A stretch of 56,963 nucleotides of DNA. It comes from CAYRVX01 sp964642165. Its GTDB lineage: Bacteria > Planctomycetota > Phycisphaerae > SM23-33. Each line of letters opens with the position of its first letter. Within the stretch, counting starts at the first letter, position 1. The translations under genes and the position numbers were made by a program. The stretch spans positions 1-56,963 of the forward strand of contig CAZXOC010000007.1 of assembly GCA_964642165.1 (NCBI GenBank), written 5' to 3'. Below, one piece after another: positions 1-8,629 of the stretch. Below the pieces are notes generated by a model that ran no database searches, was not told the DNA's origin, and saw nothing but the letters and a program-made list of their open reading frames with translations.

Positions 1-1
1 C

Positions 2-2350
2 CCCGGCGCCTCTCTCCGGGACCTGGACCTGACTCGGGCCTATCTCATCGGGGCGAGTCTCACGAACGCGCGATTCACGTACTCCACACTGACCGATGCG
101 GACCTGAGCGGCGCGAACCTCACGCAGGCCAACCTCGGGAGCGCCACGCTAGGCGGCGCCAATCTGAGCGGAGCGGACCTGGAGCGTGGGTACTGCCAGA
201 GAGCCACGCTGAACGGTGCCAACCTGACCGAAGCGGACCTCACGGGCACGGACTTCGAAGATGCCACGCTGAACGGGGCGAACCTGAGCGAAGCCAACCT
301 CACGGGCGCGGACTTTCAGAAAGCCACGCTGGTCGACGCAGACCTGAGCGGCGCGGACCTCACTGGGGCGCGCTTCGCCTATGCCACGCTGACCGGCGCG
401 GACCTGAGCGGTGTGGACCTCCCGAAGGCCGACCTGCGCAGAGCCACGCTGAACGGCGCGGACCTGACGGCGGCCGACGTTCGCGGGGCGTCGTTCCGTG
501 ACACCACGTCCCGCGGCTTCACGGCCGCGCAGTTGTACGCGACGGCCAGCTACAAAGCCCGTGACCTCTCGGGGATCGGTCTGCCCGACAACGACTTGTC
601 CGGCTGGAACTTCGCGGGGCACAAGCTCAGGGACGCGTCGTTCTCCAGGGCCGTGCTGACGGGCGCGGACCTGACGGACGCCGACGTTCGCGGGGCGTCG
701 TTCTACGACACCACGTCCCACGGCTTCAGGCCGGCGCAGTTGTATGCGACGGCCAGCCACAAGGCCAAGGACCTCGCGGGCATCGACTTGGGATCCAACG
801 ACTTGTCCGGCTGGAACTTCGCGGGGCACAAGCTCAGGGACGCGTCGTTCTCCAGGGCCGTGCTGACGGGCGCGGACCTGACGGACGCCGACGTTCGCGG
901 GGCGTCGTTCTGCCACACCACGTCAAGGGGCTTCACGGCGGCGCAGTTCTACGCGACGGCCAGCTACAAGACCGAGGACCTCACCGGGATCCATTTGGAT
1001 TACAACGATCTAACCGGCTGGGACTTCGCGGGGCAGAATCTCGCCGGCGCCTGCCTTTGGGGCGCGACGCTGGTCGGCGCGGACCTGACGGACGCCGAGG
1101 TACGGTCGGCGGACTTCGGCGCAACCGACTTAACGGCGGCACAGCTCTATGCGACAGCCAGCTACAAAGCCAAGGACCTCACGGGGGTCGGCTTGGGATC
1201 GAACGACCTAGCTGCCTGGGATTTCGCGGACCAGATCATCCGGGAAGCGTCGTTCGGGGGCGCTACCTCCAGGGGCTTCACGGCGGCGCAGCTGTACTCC
1301 ACGGCCAGCTACAAGGCCAGGGACCTGACGGGGATCCGACTCGTGCACCACGACCTTACCGGCTGGAACTTCGCCGGGCAGAACCTCAACGACGCGGCGT
1401 TCAGTTTCGCCACGCTGACGGATGGGGACCTCAACGGGACGGACCTGACGAACGCGAGCTTCTCTTGGGCGACGCTGGCCGATACCAACCTGACGGACGC
1501 CGAGATCCGGGGCGCGTCGTTCAGGGGCACCACGGCCAGAGGCTTCACGGCGGCGCAGCTGTATTCGACAGCAAGCTACAAGGCCAAGGACCTTACGGGG
1601 ATCTCGTTGGGGTACAATGATTTGACCGGATGGATCTTCGCGGGACAGCGCCTGAGGGGCGCAATCTTTCACTTCAGCAACCCAGGGAGCGGCGCCACGT
1701 TGACTGGTGCGGACCTGAGCGGTGCGGACCTCACCGACGCGGACTTCGAGAACGCCACGCTGACCGGCGCGGACCTGAACGGGGCGGACCTCAAGGACGC
1801 AATCTTCTGGAGCGCCACGCTGACCGATGCGGACCTGAGCGGGGCGGACTCCCGCGGGGCCGTCGGATTGAACGTCGGTAATGCCATAGCGACGAACATG
1901 ATCTGGCCGGACGGGTCCATTCAAGGGCTGGATCTGGCCGATGGGCGCATGCTCGTCGTGCGCGACTACGACGGACTCTCGGCCCCCATTGCAGTCAAGG
2001 TGTCGAACGCCATGGACATGGGGACGCACGGCGTGCTGCGGATCGTGCTCGGTGAGCGGGACTGGGGTTCACTGATCTCCTTCGACGCGGGCATTCCCGT
2101 CGCGCTGGGCGGGACGCTGGAATTGACGTTCACGCCGGGGGTGGACGCGGCCGGGCAGGTCGGGCGGACGTTCCGCCTGTTCGACTGGTCGGGCGTGGAC
2201 CCGACCGGCGAGTTCCACGTGTCGAGCGCGCAGCAATGGGACGTGACGAACCTCTACACGACGGGCGAAGCGACGCTGGTCCCCGAGCCGGCGGCCCTGG
2301 CGCTGCTGGCACTCGGCGGCGTGGGCCTGTGCCTGCGGCGGCGGAGGTAG
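2..2350 (+). CDS. Pentapeptide-repeat surface protein with PEP-CTERM tail (5' partial)
   Basis: The frame is open from the first base of the window and already encodes A(D/N)LxG pentapeptide repeats there, so the N-terminus lies upstream and the GTG at 413 is not the true start. The protein is a right-handed quadrilateral beta-helix of pentapeptide repeats, interrupted six times (about 517-1600) by a spacer of the type AAQLYATASYKAKDL. After about 1870 the repeats give way to a beta-sandwich-like region. The last residues, from VPEP through a short Leu/Ala/Gly-rich hydrophobic helix to four Arg, are a PEP-CTERM sorting signal, expected to be handled by an exosortase that is not in this window. 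A secreted or surface structural role is inferred from this signal. The family is clear; the function is not. Confidence 0.9.
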   Translation, partial: PGASLRDLDLTRAYLIGASLTNARFTYSTLTDADLSGANLTQANLGSATLGGANLSGADLERGYCQRATLNGANLTEADLTGTDFEDATLNGANLSEANLTGADFQKATLVDADLSGADLTGARFAYATLTGADLSGVDLPKADLRRATLNGADLTAADVRGASFRDTTSRGFTAAQLYATASYKARDLSGIGLPDNDLSGWNFAGHKLRDASFSRAVLTGADLTDADVRGASFYDTTSHGFRPAQLYATASHKAKDLAGIDLGSNDLSGWNFAGHKLRDASFSRAVLTGADLTDADVRGASFCHTTSRGFTAAQFYATASYKTEDLTGIHLDYNDLTGWDFAGQNLAGACLWGATLVGADLTDAEVRSADFGATDLTAAQLYATASYKAKDLTGVGLGSNDLAAWDFADQIIREASFGGATSRGFTAAQLYSTASYKARDLTGIRLVHHDLTGWNFAGQNLNDAAFSFATLTDGDLNGTDLTNASFSWATLADTNLTDAEIRGASFRGTTARGFTAAQLYSTASYKAKDLTGISLGYNDLTGWIFAGQRLRGAIFHFSNPGSGATLTGADLSGADLTDADFENATLTGADLNGADLKDAIFWSATLTDADLSGADSRGAVGLNVGNAIATNMIWPDGSIQGLDLADGRMLVVRDYDGLSAPIAVKVSNAMDMGTHGVLRIVLGERDWGSLISFDAGIPVALGGTLELTFTPGVDAAGQVGRTFRLFDWSGVDPTGEFHVSSAQQWDVTNLYTTGEATLVPEPAALALLALGGVGLCLRRRR
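589..911 (+). repeat. Exact 116-bp direct repeat, 207-bp period
   Basis: Bases 589-704 recur unchanged at 796-911, a period of 207 bases (69 codons), inside the pentapeptide-repeat gene. Neighbouring modules carry the same protein pattern but have diverged at the DNA level, so this pair is the most recent duplication. Such identity can also cause short-read assembly errors. Confidence 0.9.
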
Positions 2351-2675
2351 CTGCCGAAGCGGCCAGGCACTGCCCAGTGCGTGCAGGCTTGGGGGGGCCG
2401 CAGGATGGAGCTGCCCCACTCGGGGCGCAAGGAATGAACGCCGGCGCTCCTGCCGCCCCGCCGGGGCTCGTTTCCTCTCGGCCCCATACCGGGGGTTCGC
2501 ACCCCCGGCCAAACCCTTCTGACCCCTCCGGGGTCAAACGAGGTCCCCAAGATGTTCATGCACCCCGGAGTCTGCCCTGACGGGCGATAATCGCGGGACC
2601 CGACCCGCTGGGGCCCGGGCGGGATGGTGGCACAGAAGACACGGCCGCACACTCCGCGGCCGTGGCACCAGAGGG
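2351..2675. other. Non-coding stretch with four GC hairpins
   Basis: I see no gene here. It holds hairpins at 2489-2508 (8-bp stem, TCGC loop), 2520-2534 (GACCCC/GGGGTC), 2572-2583 (GCCC/GGGC) and 2640-2664 (9-bp stem CACGGCCGC/GCGGCCGTG, 7-nt loop). None is followed by a T-tract, so they are terminator-like at best. The first resembles a tRNA T-arm but has no acceptor stem and lacks the conserved A58. Confidence 0.5.
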
Positions 2676-2775
2676 NNNNNNNNNNNNNNNNNNNNNNNNN
2701 NNNNNNNNNNNNNNNNNNNNNNNNNNNNNNNNNNNNNNNNNNNNNNNNNNNNNNNNNNNNNNNNNNNNNNNNNNN
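2676..2775. other. Scaffold gap of 100 N
   Basis: Exactly 100 N, the usual placeholder for a scaffold gap of unknown size. It cuts the 3' end of the beta-helix gene, and sequence left of it does not continue that protein convincingly. The true distance between 2675 and 2776 is unknown. Confidence 0.99.
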
Positions 2776-4484
2776 GCGTTGTAGCGGACCAGCGGCACGC
2801 CCTTGCCGATCGCCATCACGTTGCCCCGCACGAGGTTCTTGCCGGCCTTGTGGAAGCGCAGCGGGCTGCGAACCGTGCCGTAGATGACGTTGCCCTCGAT
2901 GACGATCTCGGTCGTGCCCTCGTCGAGGAACATGCCGTTGCTCTCCGCCCGCCCCGCGTTGAGGGGCACGTCGTGGATCCAGTTGCCGCGAAGGGCCGTC
3001 CCCGGCTGCCAGCCGAGCGTGTAGATGCCCCCGCCGTCGGAGAGGATCTGCATCACATGGTGGATGTGGTTGTGCTCGACGACGTTGGCCTTGCAGGGCG
3101 TGGGGCGCGGGTTCCACATCCAGCCGACGGACACGCCCGTGTAGGGGTGGTGGGCGATCTCGTTGTGGGCGATGCGGTTGTTGTCGCTGAGGCCCACCCA
3201 CACGCCGACGGCGCCGTAGTAGAGCGCGCCGCACTGCTCGACGACGCTGTTCTCGAGGGCGTTGGCGCCGGCCAGCTCGTCGCCCTTGGCCGCGCCGGCC
3301 TCCCCGAGCATCACGCCGTTGCCGCCCGCGCCGGTGATCCGGCAGGCGACGATGGCGTTGTCGCGGCTGCCCCTGGCCAGCCAGATGCCCGCCCCGCCGA
3401 CGCGGCGCACGGCGCAGCGTTCGAAGCGGCAGTCGCGCGCGAACTCGACGTGCACGGCGGCCGTCATGGCGCTCCAGCCCCACCCCTTCCGCGGCGGCGT
3501 GGCCCAGTGGAAGCACGCCTGCCCGCCGGCGTAGCGCACACCGGCCGGGGCCCACGCGCAGTGCTCGAACGTCAGACCGACGAACCGCAGGTTCCGCACG
3601 GGCCTGCCCGCCTCGCCGCGGATGACCAGGAGCTGCTTCGCCACCGGGGCGACGGCGTCGACGTCGCGCAGCCGCGCGCCGGCCCGCGGGCGGAAGGTCA
3701 GCACGCCGGTCTTGCGGTCGAGGTGCCACTCGCCCGTTGCGTCGAGCAGCTCCGGCGCGCCTTCGAGGAAGTAGCGCGGGCGGGGCTCGAAGCCGTTGAT
3801 GCGCCAGAAGCCCGACGGGCCGCCGATGCTCTGGGCCGTGGTCAGCGTGCGGGCCTTGGGGTCGATGCTCTTGACGGGCGTGCGGGAGATGCTCCAGTCG
3901 TGGAGCAGGACGAGCTCGGCCGCCGCGGGATCGGCGATCGCGGGCAGGTCGCCCGGGGCGAACTGGAAGCTGTGGCGGTCGTCGATGACCTTCGCCACGC
4001 GGCGGTAGCCCCGGTTCGGGTGGCGGGCGCGGGTCGCTCGCCTGCCGGCGACGAACAGCTCGTTGAACGGCCACTTGCCGCCCTTCGCCTCGGGCAGCGT
4101 GACGTGCCAGACGCCGCCGGCGCCGCGGGTCCAGCCGGTGATCGCGCGCCCGCCGCTGAAGACCGGGCGCTCGCCGGGCGCCGCGGCGTAGGTGACGGCG
4201 TGCTCGGCCGTGCCGGAGTCGCGGGCGTCGAAGACGACCGGCTCGGCCAAGCGGTACGTCCCGCCGCGGACGAGGACGGTGACGTCGGCCTTCAGCCCGG
4301 CGGCGATCCGCTCGCGCACGGCGTCGCGCGCCCGGGCCAGCGTGGCGAACGGCCGGGCCTTCGTGCCCGCACCGGCGTCGCTGCCGGCGGGGCTGACGTG
4401 GAAGCTCGCGCGCGGGGCGGCCCGCGCCACCGCCCAGCAGGCCCACAGGACGACGACGGCTGCACAGAATGCACGCTGGATCAT
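2776..4484 (-). CDS. Secreted right-handed beta-helix protein (3' truncated by gap)
   Basis: About 569 residues are visible. A signal peptide (MIQRAFCAAVVVLWACWAVA) is followed by an N-terminal 'P-x-G-S-D-x-G-x-G-T' segment and 'RGGTYRL', typical of the start of parallel beta-helix pectate-lyase-like proteins. From about residue 270 there are repeated coils with Asn/His ladders (NNRIAHNEIAHHPYTG, NVVEHNHIHHV, NWIHDVP). The likely role is binding or cleaving a polysaccharide outside the cytoplasm; catalytic residues cannot be assigned. The start codon touches the stop of the upstream hydrolase gene (TAGATG) and has an AAGGAG ribosome site, so the two are translationally coupled. The C-terminus is lost in the N gap. 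Confidence 0.85.
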
Positions 4485-5252
4485 CTATTGCTCCTTCTCG
4501 CCCTTGGGGGCGGGTTTGGTCGCGGGCGCGGCCTTCGCGGCCCGGACGGTTCGCCAGGCGACGTCCTGGAGGAACTTCGCCTCGCCCGCCCGGAGGCTCA
4601 GCAGGCCGCCCGTGCTGCGCCCGCGCGGGTCGCGCCCGGTCAACACGGCGTAGAACACGCACGCGGCGAGGTAGGTGCCGCGTTCGTTGGGGTGCGAGCG
4701 GTCGCGCCGGTGCAGTGCGAGCTTGGGCCGCTCGCGCAGGGCCGTCTGCCACGCCCGCCCGACGGGCGCCACGCCGGCGCCCAGCTCCTTCGCCACGGCG
4801 CGGTACCGCCGGGAGAGCGGCTCGATCATCTCCGGCTTGTGCCGGCGCGCCCAGGTCATGAACAGGACGGTGCGCCCGCCGACCTTGCGGACCTCGGCGT
4901 GGATCTTGCGGGCGAACTCGGCCATCTTCGCCGGCTGGAGCACCGGGCCCATCGAGTGGTCCTGGAGGACCACGACGTCCCAGCCGCCCCGGCGGATCTT
5001 CTTGACGCCGCCGCCGTCGGCCCAGTGGCGCTCCAGCGAGTAGCCGCCCTTCGTGTAGCTGTCGACGTGGATCTTCAGCGGCGGCTTCCCCGAGGCCGCC
5101 ATTCGCCGCAGCACGGCCGGCAGGTCGTTGAAGAACGTGTAGCTGTTGCCGAGGAACAGCACGCGCTTCGGCGCGGCCGGCCGGGTCGTCGCCCCCGAGG
5201 CGCCCAGCGCGCCAACACACGCCGCCGTCGCCGCCAGACCGATCCGTCGCAT
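4485..5252 (-). CDS. SGNH/GDSL-type hydrolase, secreted
   Basis: 255 residues. A signal peptide is followed by FLGNSYTFFND (block I; Ser37 the likely nucleophile), a VVLQDHS segment and a C-terminal DRSHPNERGTY block with the catalytic Asp/His pair. SGNH enzymes of this type remove acetyl or other acyl groups from polysaccharides. The ATG at 5252 is chosen over the one at 5270 because GAAAGGG sits 7 bases before it. The gene precedes and is coupled to the beta-helix gene, which suggests the pair acts on one esterified polysaccharide (inference). Confidence 0.8.
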   Translation of the reverse strand: MRRIGLAATAACVGALGASGATTRPAAPKRVLFLGNSYTFFNDLPAVLRRMAASGKPPLKIHVDSYTKGGYSLERHWADGGGVKKIRRGGWDVVVLQDHSMGPVLQPAKMAEFARKIHAEVRKVGGRTVLFMTWARRHKPEMIEPLSRRYRAVAKELGAGVAPVGRAWQTALRERPKLALHRRDRSHPNERGTYLAACVFYAVLTGRDPRGRSTGGLLSLRAGEAKFLQDVAWRTVRAAKAAPATKPAPKGEKEQ

Positions 5253-5338
5253 CGCGGTGCCCTTTCGCATCCGCCGCGCCGCCCTCGCGGCGGCGGCAGC
5301 GGGCGTGAGAATACCACAATCGGCGAGGCGTTCCTGCC

Positions 5339-5368
5339 TTGACTTGCCCGCCGGGCATCCCGTACAAG
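5339..5368 (+). promoter_or_regulatory. Candidate promoter of xylA
   Basis: TTGACT (5339-5344) lies 17-18 bases before GTACAA/TACAAG. The -35 is good and the -10 weak. It is the only candidate seen in the divergent region between the hydrolase and xylA. Confidence 0.4.
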
Positions 5369-5444
5369 GGGAATCCGGGCAGGCGAGAGAGGTTCGCCTC
5401 GCCGCCGGTTCATTCGCAACGCCTTTTCCCGAAGGAACTTAGCC

Positions 5445-6758
5445 ATGGCTACCGAGTACTTCCCGGGGGTGGACGGCATCGCGTACGAGGGCCCCGACAG
5501 CAAGAACCCCCTGGCCTTCAAGCACTACGACGCCGAGGAGCAGGTGGAAGGCAAGGCCATGGCGGACCACCTGCGGTTCAGCGTGGCGTACTGGCATTCG
5601 TTCTGCAACGGCGGGGCCGACCAGTTCGGCGTCGCGACGCGCCAGATGCCCTGGGCCGACGACGATCCCCTCGCCGAGGCCCGCAACAAGGTGGCCGCGT
5701 GCTTCGAGTTCTGCCGGAAGCTCGGCGTGCGGTTCTTCTGCTTCCACGACCGCGACGTCGCGCCCGAGGGCGACAGCCTCGCCGAGGCCAACCGCAACCT
5801 CGACGAGATCGCCGCGCTCATCCGGGAGCAGCAGGAGGCCACCGGCGTCCGGGTGCTGTGGGGCACGGCGTGCCTGTTCAACCACCCGCGCTACATGCAC
5901 GGGGCGGCCACGAGCTGCAACGCCGACGTCTTCGCCTACGCCGCCGCCCAGGTCGCCAAGGCCCTGGAGGTCACCCAGTCGCTCGGCGGGCAGGGGTACG
6001 TCTTCTGGGGCGGGCGCGAGGGCTACACGAGCCTGCTCAACACGGACATGGGTCGGGAGCTGGACCACCTGGCCCGCTTCCTCCACATGGCGGTGGACTA
6101 CAAGAAGGAGATCGGCTTCGAGGGGCAGTTCTACATCGAGCCCAAGCCGAAGGAGCCCACGAAGCACCAGTACGACAGCGACGCGGCGGCGTGCTACGCG
6201 TTCCTCCAGAAGTACGGCCTGGTGGACCACCTGAAGCTGAACATCGAGGCGAACCACGGCACGCTGGCGGGGCACACGTTCCAGCACGAGCTGACGTTCG
6301 CGGCGGCCAACGGCATCCTCGGCTCGATCGACGCCAACCGCGGCGACCTGCTGCTGGGCTGGGACACCGACCAGTTCCCCACGGACCTGTACGACACGAC
6401 GTTCGCGATGCTGACCGTGCTGGGGATGGGCGGCTTCACCACGGGCGGGCTGAACTTCGACGCCCACGTCCGGCGGACGAGCTTCGAGCCGGTGGACCTC
6501 TTCCACGCCCACATCGGCGGGATGGACGCCTTCGCCCGGGGGCTGAAGATCGCCGCGGCGATCCGCGCCGACGGCGCGCTGAGCGACTTCGTCCAGCAGC
6601 GCTACGCGAGCTGGGACTCGGGGCTCGGCGCGGAGATCGAGGCGGGCGGCAAGAGCATGAAGGACCTGGCCGAGTACATGGGCGAGAAGGGCAACCCCGA
6701 TCCGAACGCCTCCGGGCGGATCGAGATGCTCGAGAACCTGCTGAACGAATACATCTGA
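5445..6758 (+). CDS. xylA: Xylose isomerase
   Basis: 437 residues, the usual length of class II xylose isomerase. It converts D-xylose to D-xylulose (also glucose to fructose) in the cytoplasm using two divalent metals. The family signatures are present: the opening FPGVDGIAYEGPDSKNPLAFKHY, WHSFCNGGADQFG, FYIEPKPKEPTKHQYD (metal-ligand Glu and catalytic Lys), EANHGTLAGHTF, and SIDANRGD. A GAAGGAA ribosome site precedes the ATG. It is followed by a strong terminator, so it is probably a single transcription unit. It would use xylose released by the GH10 xylanase encoded at 11067-12374 (inference). Confidence 0.97.
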   Translation: MATEYFPGVDGIAYEGPDSKNPLAFKHYDAEEQVEGKAMADHLRFSVAYWHSFCNGGADQFGVATRQMPWADDDPLAEARNKVAACFEFCRKLGVRFFCFHDRDVAPEGDSLAEANRNLDEIAALIREQQEATGVRVLWGTACLFNHPRYMHGAATSCNADVFAYAAAQVAKALEVTQSLGGQGYVFWGGREGYTSLLNTDMGRELDHLARFLHMAVDYKKEIGFEGQFYIEPKPKEPTKHQYDSDAAACYAFLQKYGLVDHLKLNIEANHGTLAGHTFQHELTFAAANGILGSIDANRGDLLLGWDTDQFPTDLYDTTFAMLTVLGMGGFTTGGLNFDAHVRRTSFEPVDLFHAHIGGMDAFARGLKIAAAIRADGALSDFVQQRYASWDSGLGAEIEAGGKSMKDLAEYMGEKGNPDPNASGRIEMLENLLNEYI

Positions 6759-6795
6759 GCGTCACCGAGCCAGTCACCACGTTGTACGCGGGGAG

Positions 6796-6822
6796 CCCAC
6801 CCGCAGCCCTCGGGTGGGTTTT
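6796..6822 (+). terminator. Rho-independent terminator after xylA
   Basis: Perfect 8-bp stem CCCACCCG/CGGGTGGG with a 7-nt loop, followed directly by TTTT, then CCCTTT. It is the clearest terminator in the window, 38 bases after the xylA stop. Confidence 0.85.
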
Positions 6823-6854
6823 CCCTTTGCGGGGGGCGGAAAGGACCGCAGCAC

Positions 6855-7013
6855 ATGGCCAAGAGTCATCGAGGCAAGGGCGTTCGCGGCATGCCGGCCA
6901 GCGGACGCAGCACCTGCCCCGTCTGCAAGCGCACGGGCGTGAAGGTGCTCTGGGAGCGCGAGGTGGACGGTAAGAAGGTCCACGTCTGCAAGCGCTGCAA
7001 GCCGAAGAAGTGA
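6855..7013 (+). CDS. Small zinc-ribbon protein (52 aa)
   Basis: A 52-residue basic protein starting MAKSHRGKGVRGMPASGRSTCPVCKRTG and ending in CKRCKPKK. Two Cys pairs (CPVC and CKRC) about 30 residues apart form a zinc ribbon. It resembles the short conserved MAKSHRG-type zinc-ribbon proteins found in several bacterial phyla, whose function I do not know; size and charge recall zinc-ribbon ribosomal proteins. The ribosome site is AAAGGA about 7 bases before the ATG. It lies just after the xylA terminator, so it needs its own promoter, for which no clear candidate is seen. Confidence 0.8.
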   Translation: MAKSHRGKGVRGMPASGRSTCPVCKRTGVKVLWEREVDGKKVHVCKRCKPKK

Positions 7014-7086
7014 TCCGCCCCCCGGCGCCGCCCCGCCGGCTGCGCGCGACACCGGGCGCTCGCCGGGCCGGGGAGTCGGCGCGCCG

Positions 7087-7257
7087 TCACTTGCGCGGGC
7101 GCGTCAGGCGCTTCGGAGGAAACGACACCTTCTTCCGGGGGTCCTTGCGCTCCAGTTCCTTCATCGCGTCGAACAGCGCGTCGAGGTCGTGCCCGTACTC
7201 CGCGAAGATCTCCTCCCTCGCGCGCCGGACCTCTTGGACGATCGGGTCCTCATGCAT
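7087..7257 (-). CDS. Small antitoxin-like partner of the PIN toxin (56 aa)
   Basis: 56 residues: MHEDPIVQEVRRAREEIFAE, then a charged helix (YGHDLDALFDAMKELERK) and a basic tail ending in PKRLTRPRK. It starts inside the last 8 bases of the PIN gene, so the two are translationally coupled. Short proteins of the pattern 'DPIVxEVRxxREE...YxxDLxAxF' often sit beside PIN toxins, and I infer an antitoxin role. The order toxin-then-antitoxin is the reverse of most type II systems. It ends 73 bases from the convergent zinc-ribbon gene. Confidence 0.7.
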   Translation of the reverse strand: MHEDPIVQEVRRAREEIFAEYGHDLDALFDAMKELERKDPRKKVSFPPKRLTRPRK

Positions 7258-7732
7258 TTCCGGGCTCCAGTAGCTGCGCCGGCGTGCAGATAACCGGGCA
7301 TTCGTATCCGCGCTCCTCGATGACCGCCACCGTTCCTTTCACGATCCGGGCGTTGGCGATATGGGTGCAGTTCCACGTCAGGAGGAAGTCCAGCCCTTCC
7401 GCCGCCGCGATGGCGATGTGAAGCGCATCGGCGTCGGCCTTCGGGGGCATGGGGCCGTCCTCGACCAATGCGCGGGCCAGTTGACGGGCCTGCTCCGTCA
7501 TCTCCAACAGCGGGATGCCCTGGAGGGTATCCAGGCGCGCCCGCGATGCGTTCCGGTCGCCCCGGCGCGCCTCCTGATGGACGAGCGTCGAGACGTACAA
7601 CTCATGATCGCCTCTTCGCAGGCGCCACCAGTCCCGCGTGATCTGCTGGTGGGCCGCGACGATGAGGTCGCGGCTGGGCTCGGACGCCAGGTAGCTGATC
7701 ACGCTGGTCTCGATGTAGACCCTGGGCTTCAT
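7250..7732 (-). CDS. PIN-domain protein (VapC-like toxin)
   Basis: 160 residues with a PIN fold: N-terminal VYIETSVISYL (acidic residue plus T-S), a central acidic residue region, and a C-terminal DALHIAIAAAEGLDFLLTWNC block typical of PIN toxins. PIN toxins are Mg-dependent RNases. The ATG is preceded by a TAGAAT -10-like box only 6 bases away with no ribosome site, suggesting a leaderless mRNA. The downstream overlapping small gene is the probable antitoxin. Confidence 0.85.
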   Translation of the reverse strand: MKPRVYIETSVISYLASEPSRDLIVAAHQQITRDWWRLRRGDHELYVSTLVHQEARRGDRNASRARLDTLQGIPLLEMTEQARQLARALVEDGPMPPKADADALHIAIAAAEGLDFLLTWNCTHIANARIVKGTVAVIEERGYECPVICTPAQLLEPGNA

Positions 7733-7738
7733 AGCTGT

Positions 7739-7744
7739 ATTCTA
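7739..7744 (-). promoter_or_regulatory. -10 box, possible leaderless promoter of the PIN gene
   Basis: TAGAAT on the minus strand ends 6 bases before the PIN start codon, placing transcription start at or next to the ATG. No -35 match at 16-18 bases, so an activator or a weak promoter is possible. Confidence 0.4.
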
Positions 7745-7822
7745 ACACGGTGTCGGCGTCCCGGCCCGGGGCAATCGCCGGCGCGGCGCGAGCGGATCGG
7801 CCCGGACCCGGAGACCCATCCC

Positions 7823-8629
7823 ATGCCCCCGAAGCGCGACTGGTTCGAAACGTTCTTCGACGCGACGTACGGCAAGGTGCTCGCGGGGCAGTTCGACGAG
7901 TCCCGCTCGCGGGAGCACGCCCGCATCGTCAAGCGCCTGCTGGGCGTCCGCAAGGGGGCTCGCGTGCTGGACGTCCCCTGCGGCGTCGGGCGGCTGACGA
8001 TCCCGCTGGCCGAGATGGGCCTCGCGATGACCGGCGTGGACTTCGCGGCGGGGTACCTGCAACGCGCCCGGCGCGAGGCACGCCGGCGCGGCCTGGCGAT
8101 CCGCTTCGTCTGCCGCGACATGCGCGAGATCGCCTTCGACGCCGAGTTCGACGCGGCGTTCAACTTCTTCGGCAGCATCGGCTACTTCGCCGACGCCGGG
8201 AACGTGCGCTTCTGCCGCCGGGCGTGGGCGGCCCTGAGGCCCGGAGGGCGCTTCCTCGTGGAGGGCATGAACCGGTCGTGGCTGCTGAGCCACTTCCGGC
8301 CGGACCACGAGCACCAGATCGGCCGCGTCCGCGTGACCATCCGCAACCGGTTCGACAAGCGGACCGGGCGCGTCGAGGCCGACTGGACCTTCCACCGGAA
8401 GGCGGGCCGTCGGCGGCGCCGCATCTCCATGCGCATCTACAACGGCGCCGAGATGCGCGCGATGCTTCGCGAGGCGGGCTTCCGCGAGGTCCGCCTGTTC
8501 GGCTACCCCCCGCTGGGGCGCTTCAGCCGCCACAGCCGGCGTCTGCTCGCCGTCGCGCGGCGGCCGCCCCTCAACTGGAGTCGTCCAGGATCTTCACCGT
8601 CTCGCCGGTGCGCCACAAGATCGGGGTGA
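7823..8629 (+). CDS. SAM-dependent class I methyltransferase
   Basis: 268 residues. Motif I is VLDVPCGVGRLTIPLAEMG, followed by GVDFAAGYLQRARR (acidic residue binding SAM ribose), RFVCRDMREI and FNFFGSIGYF, the pattern of the methyltransferase_25/11 type. The C-terminal half has the beta-rich extension common in this group. The substrate is unknown. ATG 7823 is taken because GGAG lies 8 bases before it and the domain begins soon after. The last 59 bases overlap the 3' end of the convergent gene, so the final ~20 residues may be recent read-through. Confidence 0.85.
   Translation: MPPKRDWFETFFDATYGKVLAGQFDESRSREHARIVKRLLGVRKGARVLDVPCGVGRLTIPLAEMGLAMTGVDFAAGYLQRARREARRRGLAIRFVCRDMREIAFDAEFDAAFNFFGSIGYFADAGNVRFCRRAWAALRPGGRFLVEGMNRSWLLSHFRPDHEHQIGRVRVTIRNRFDKRTGRVEADWTFHRKAGRRRRRISMRIYNGAEMRAMLREAGFREVRLFGYPPLGRFSRHSRRLLAVARRPPLNWSRPGSSPSRRCATRSG

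Noticed and set aside
413..415. GTG as start of the pentapeptide gene
   Set aside because: The same frame is open to the window edge and already encodes pentapeptide repeats.
2489..2508. tRNA-like T-arm (GGGGG-TTCGCAC-CCCCC)
   Set aside because: No acceptor or anticodon stem around it and the invariant A58 is absent.
2254..5367. Long open frame of over 1000 codons on the minus strand
   Set aside because: It runs across the N gap and in the wrong frame through the hydrolase and beta-helix genes; Arg-rich composition typical of GC-rich shadow frames.
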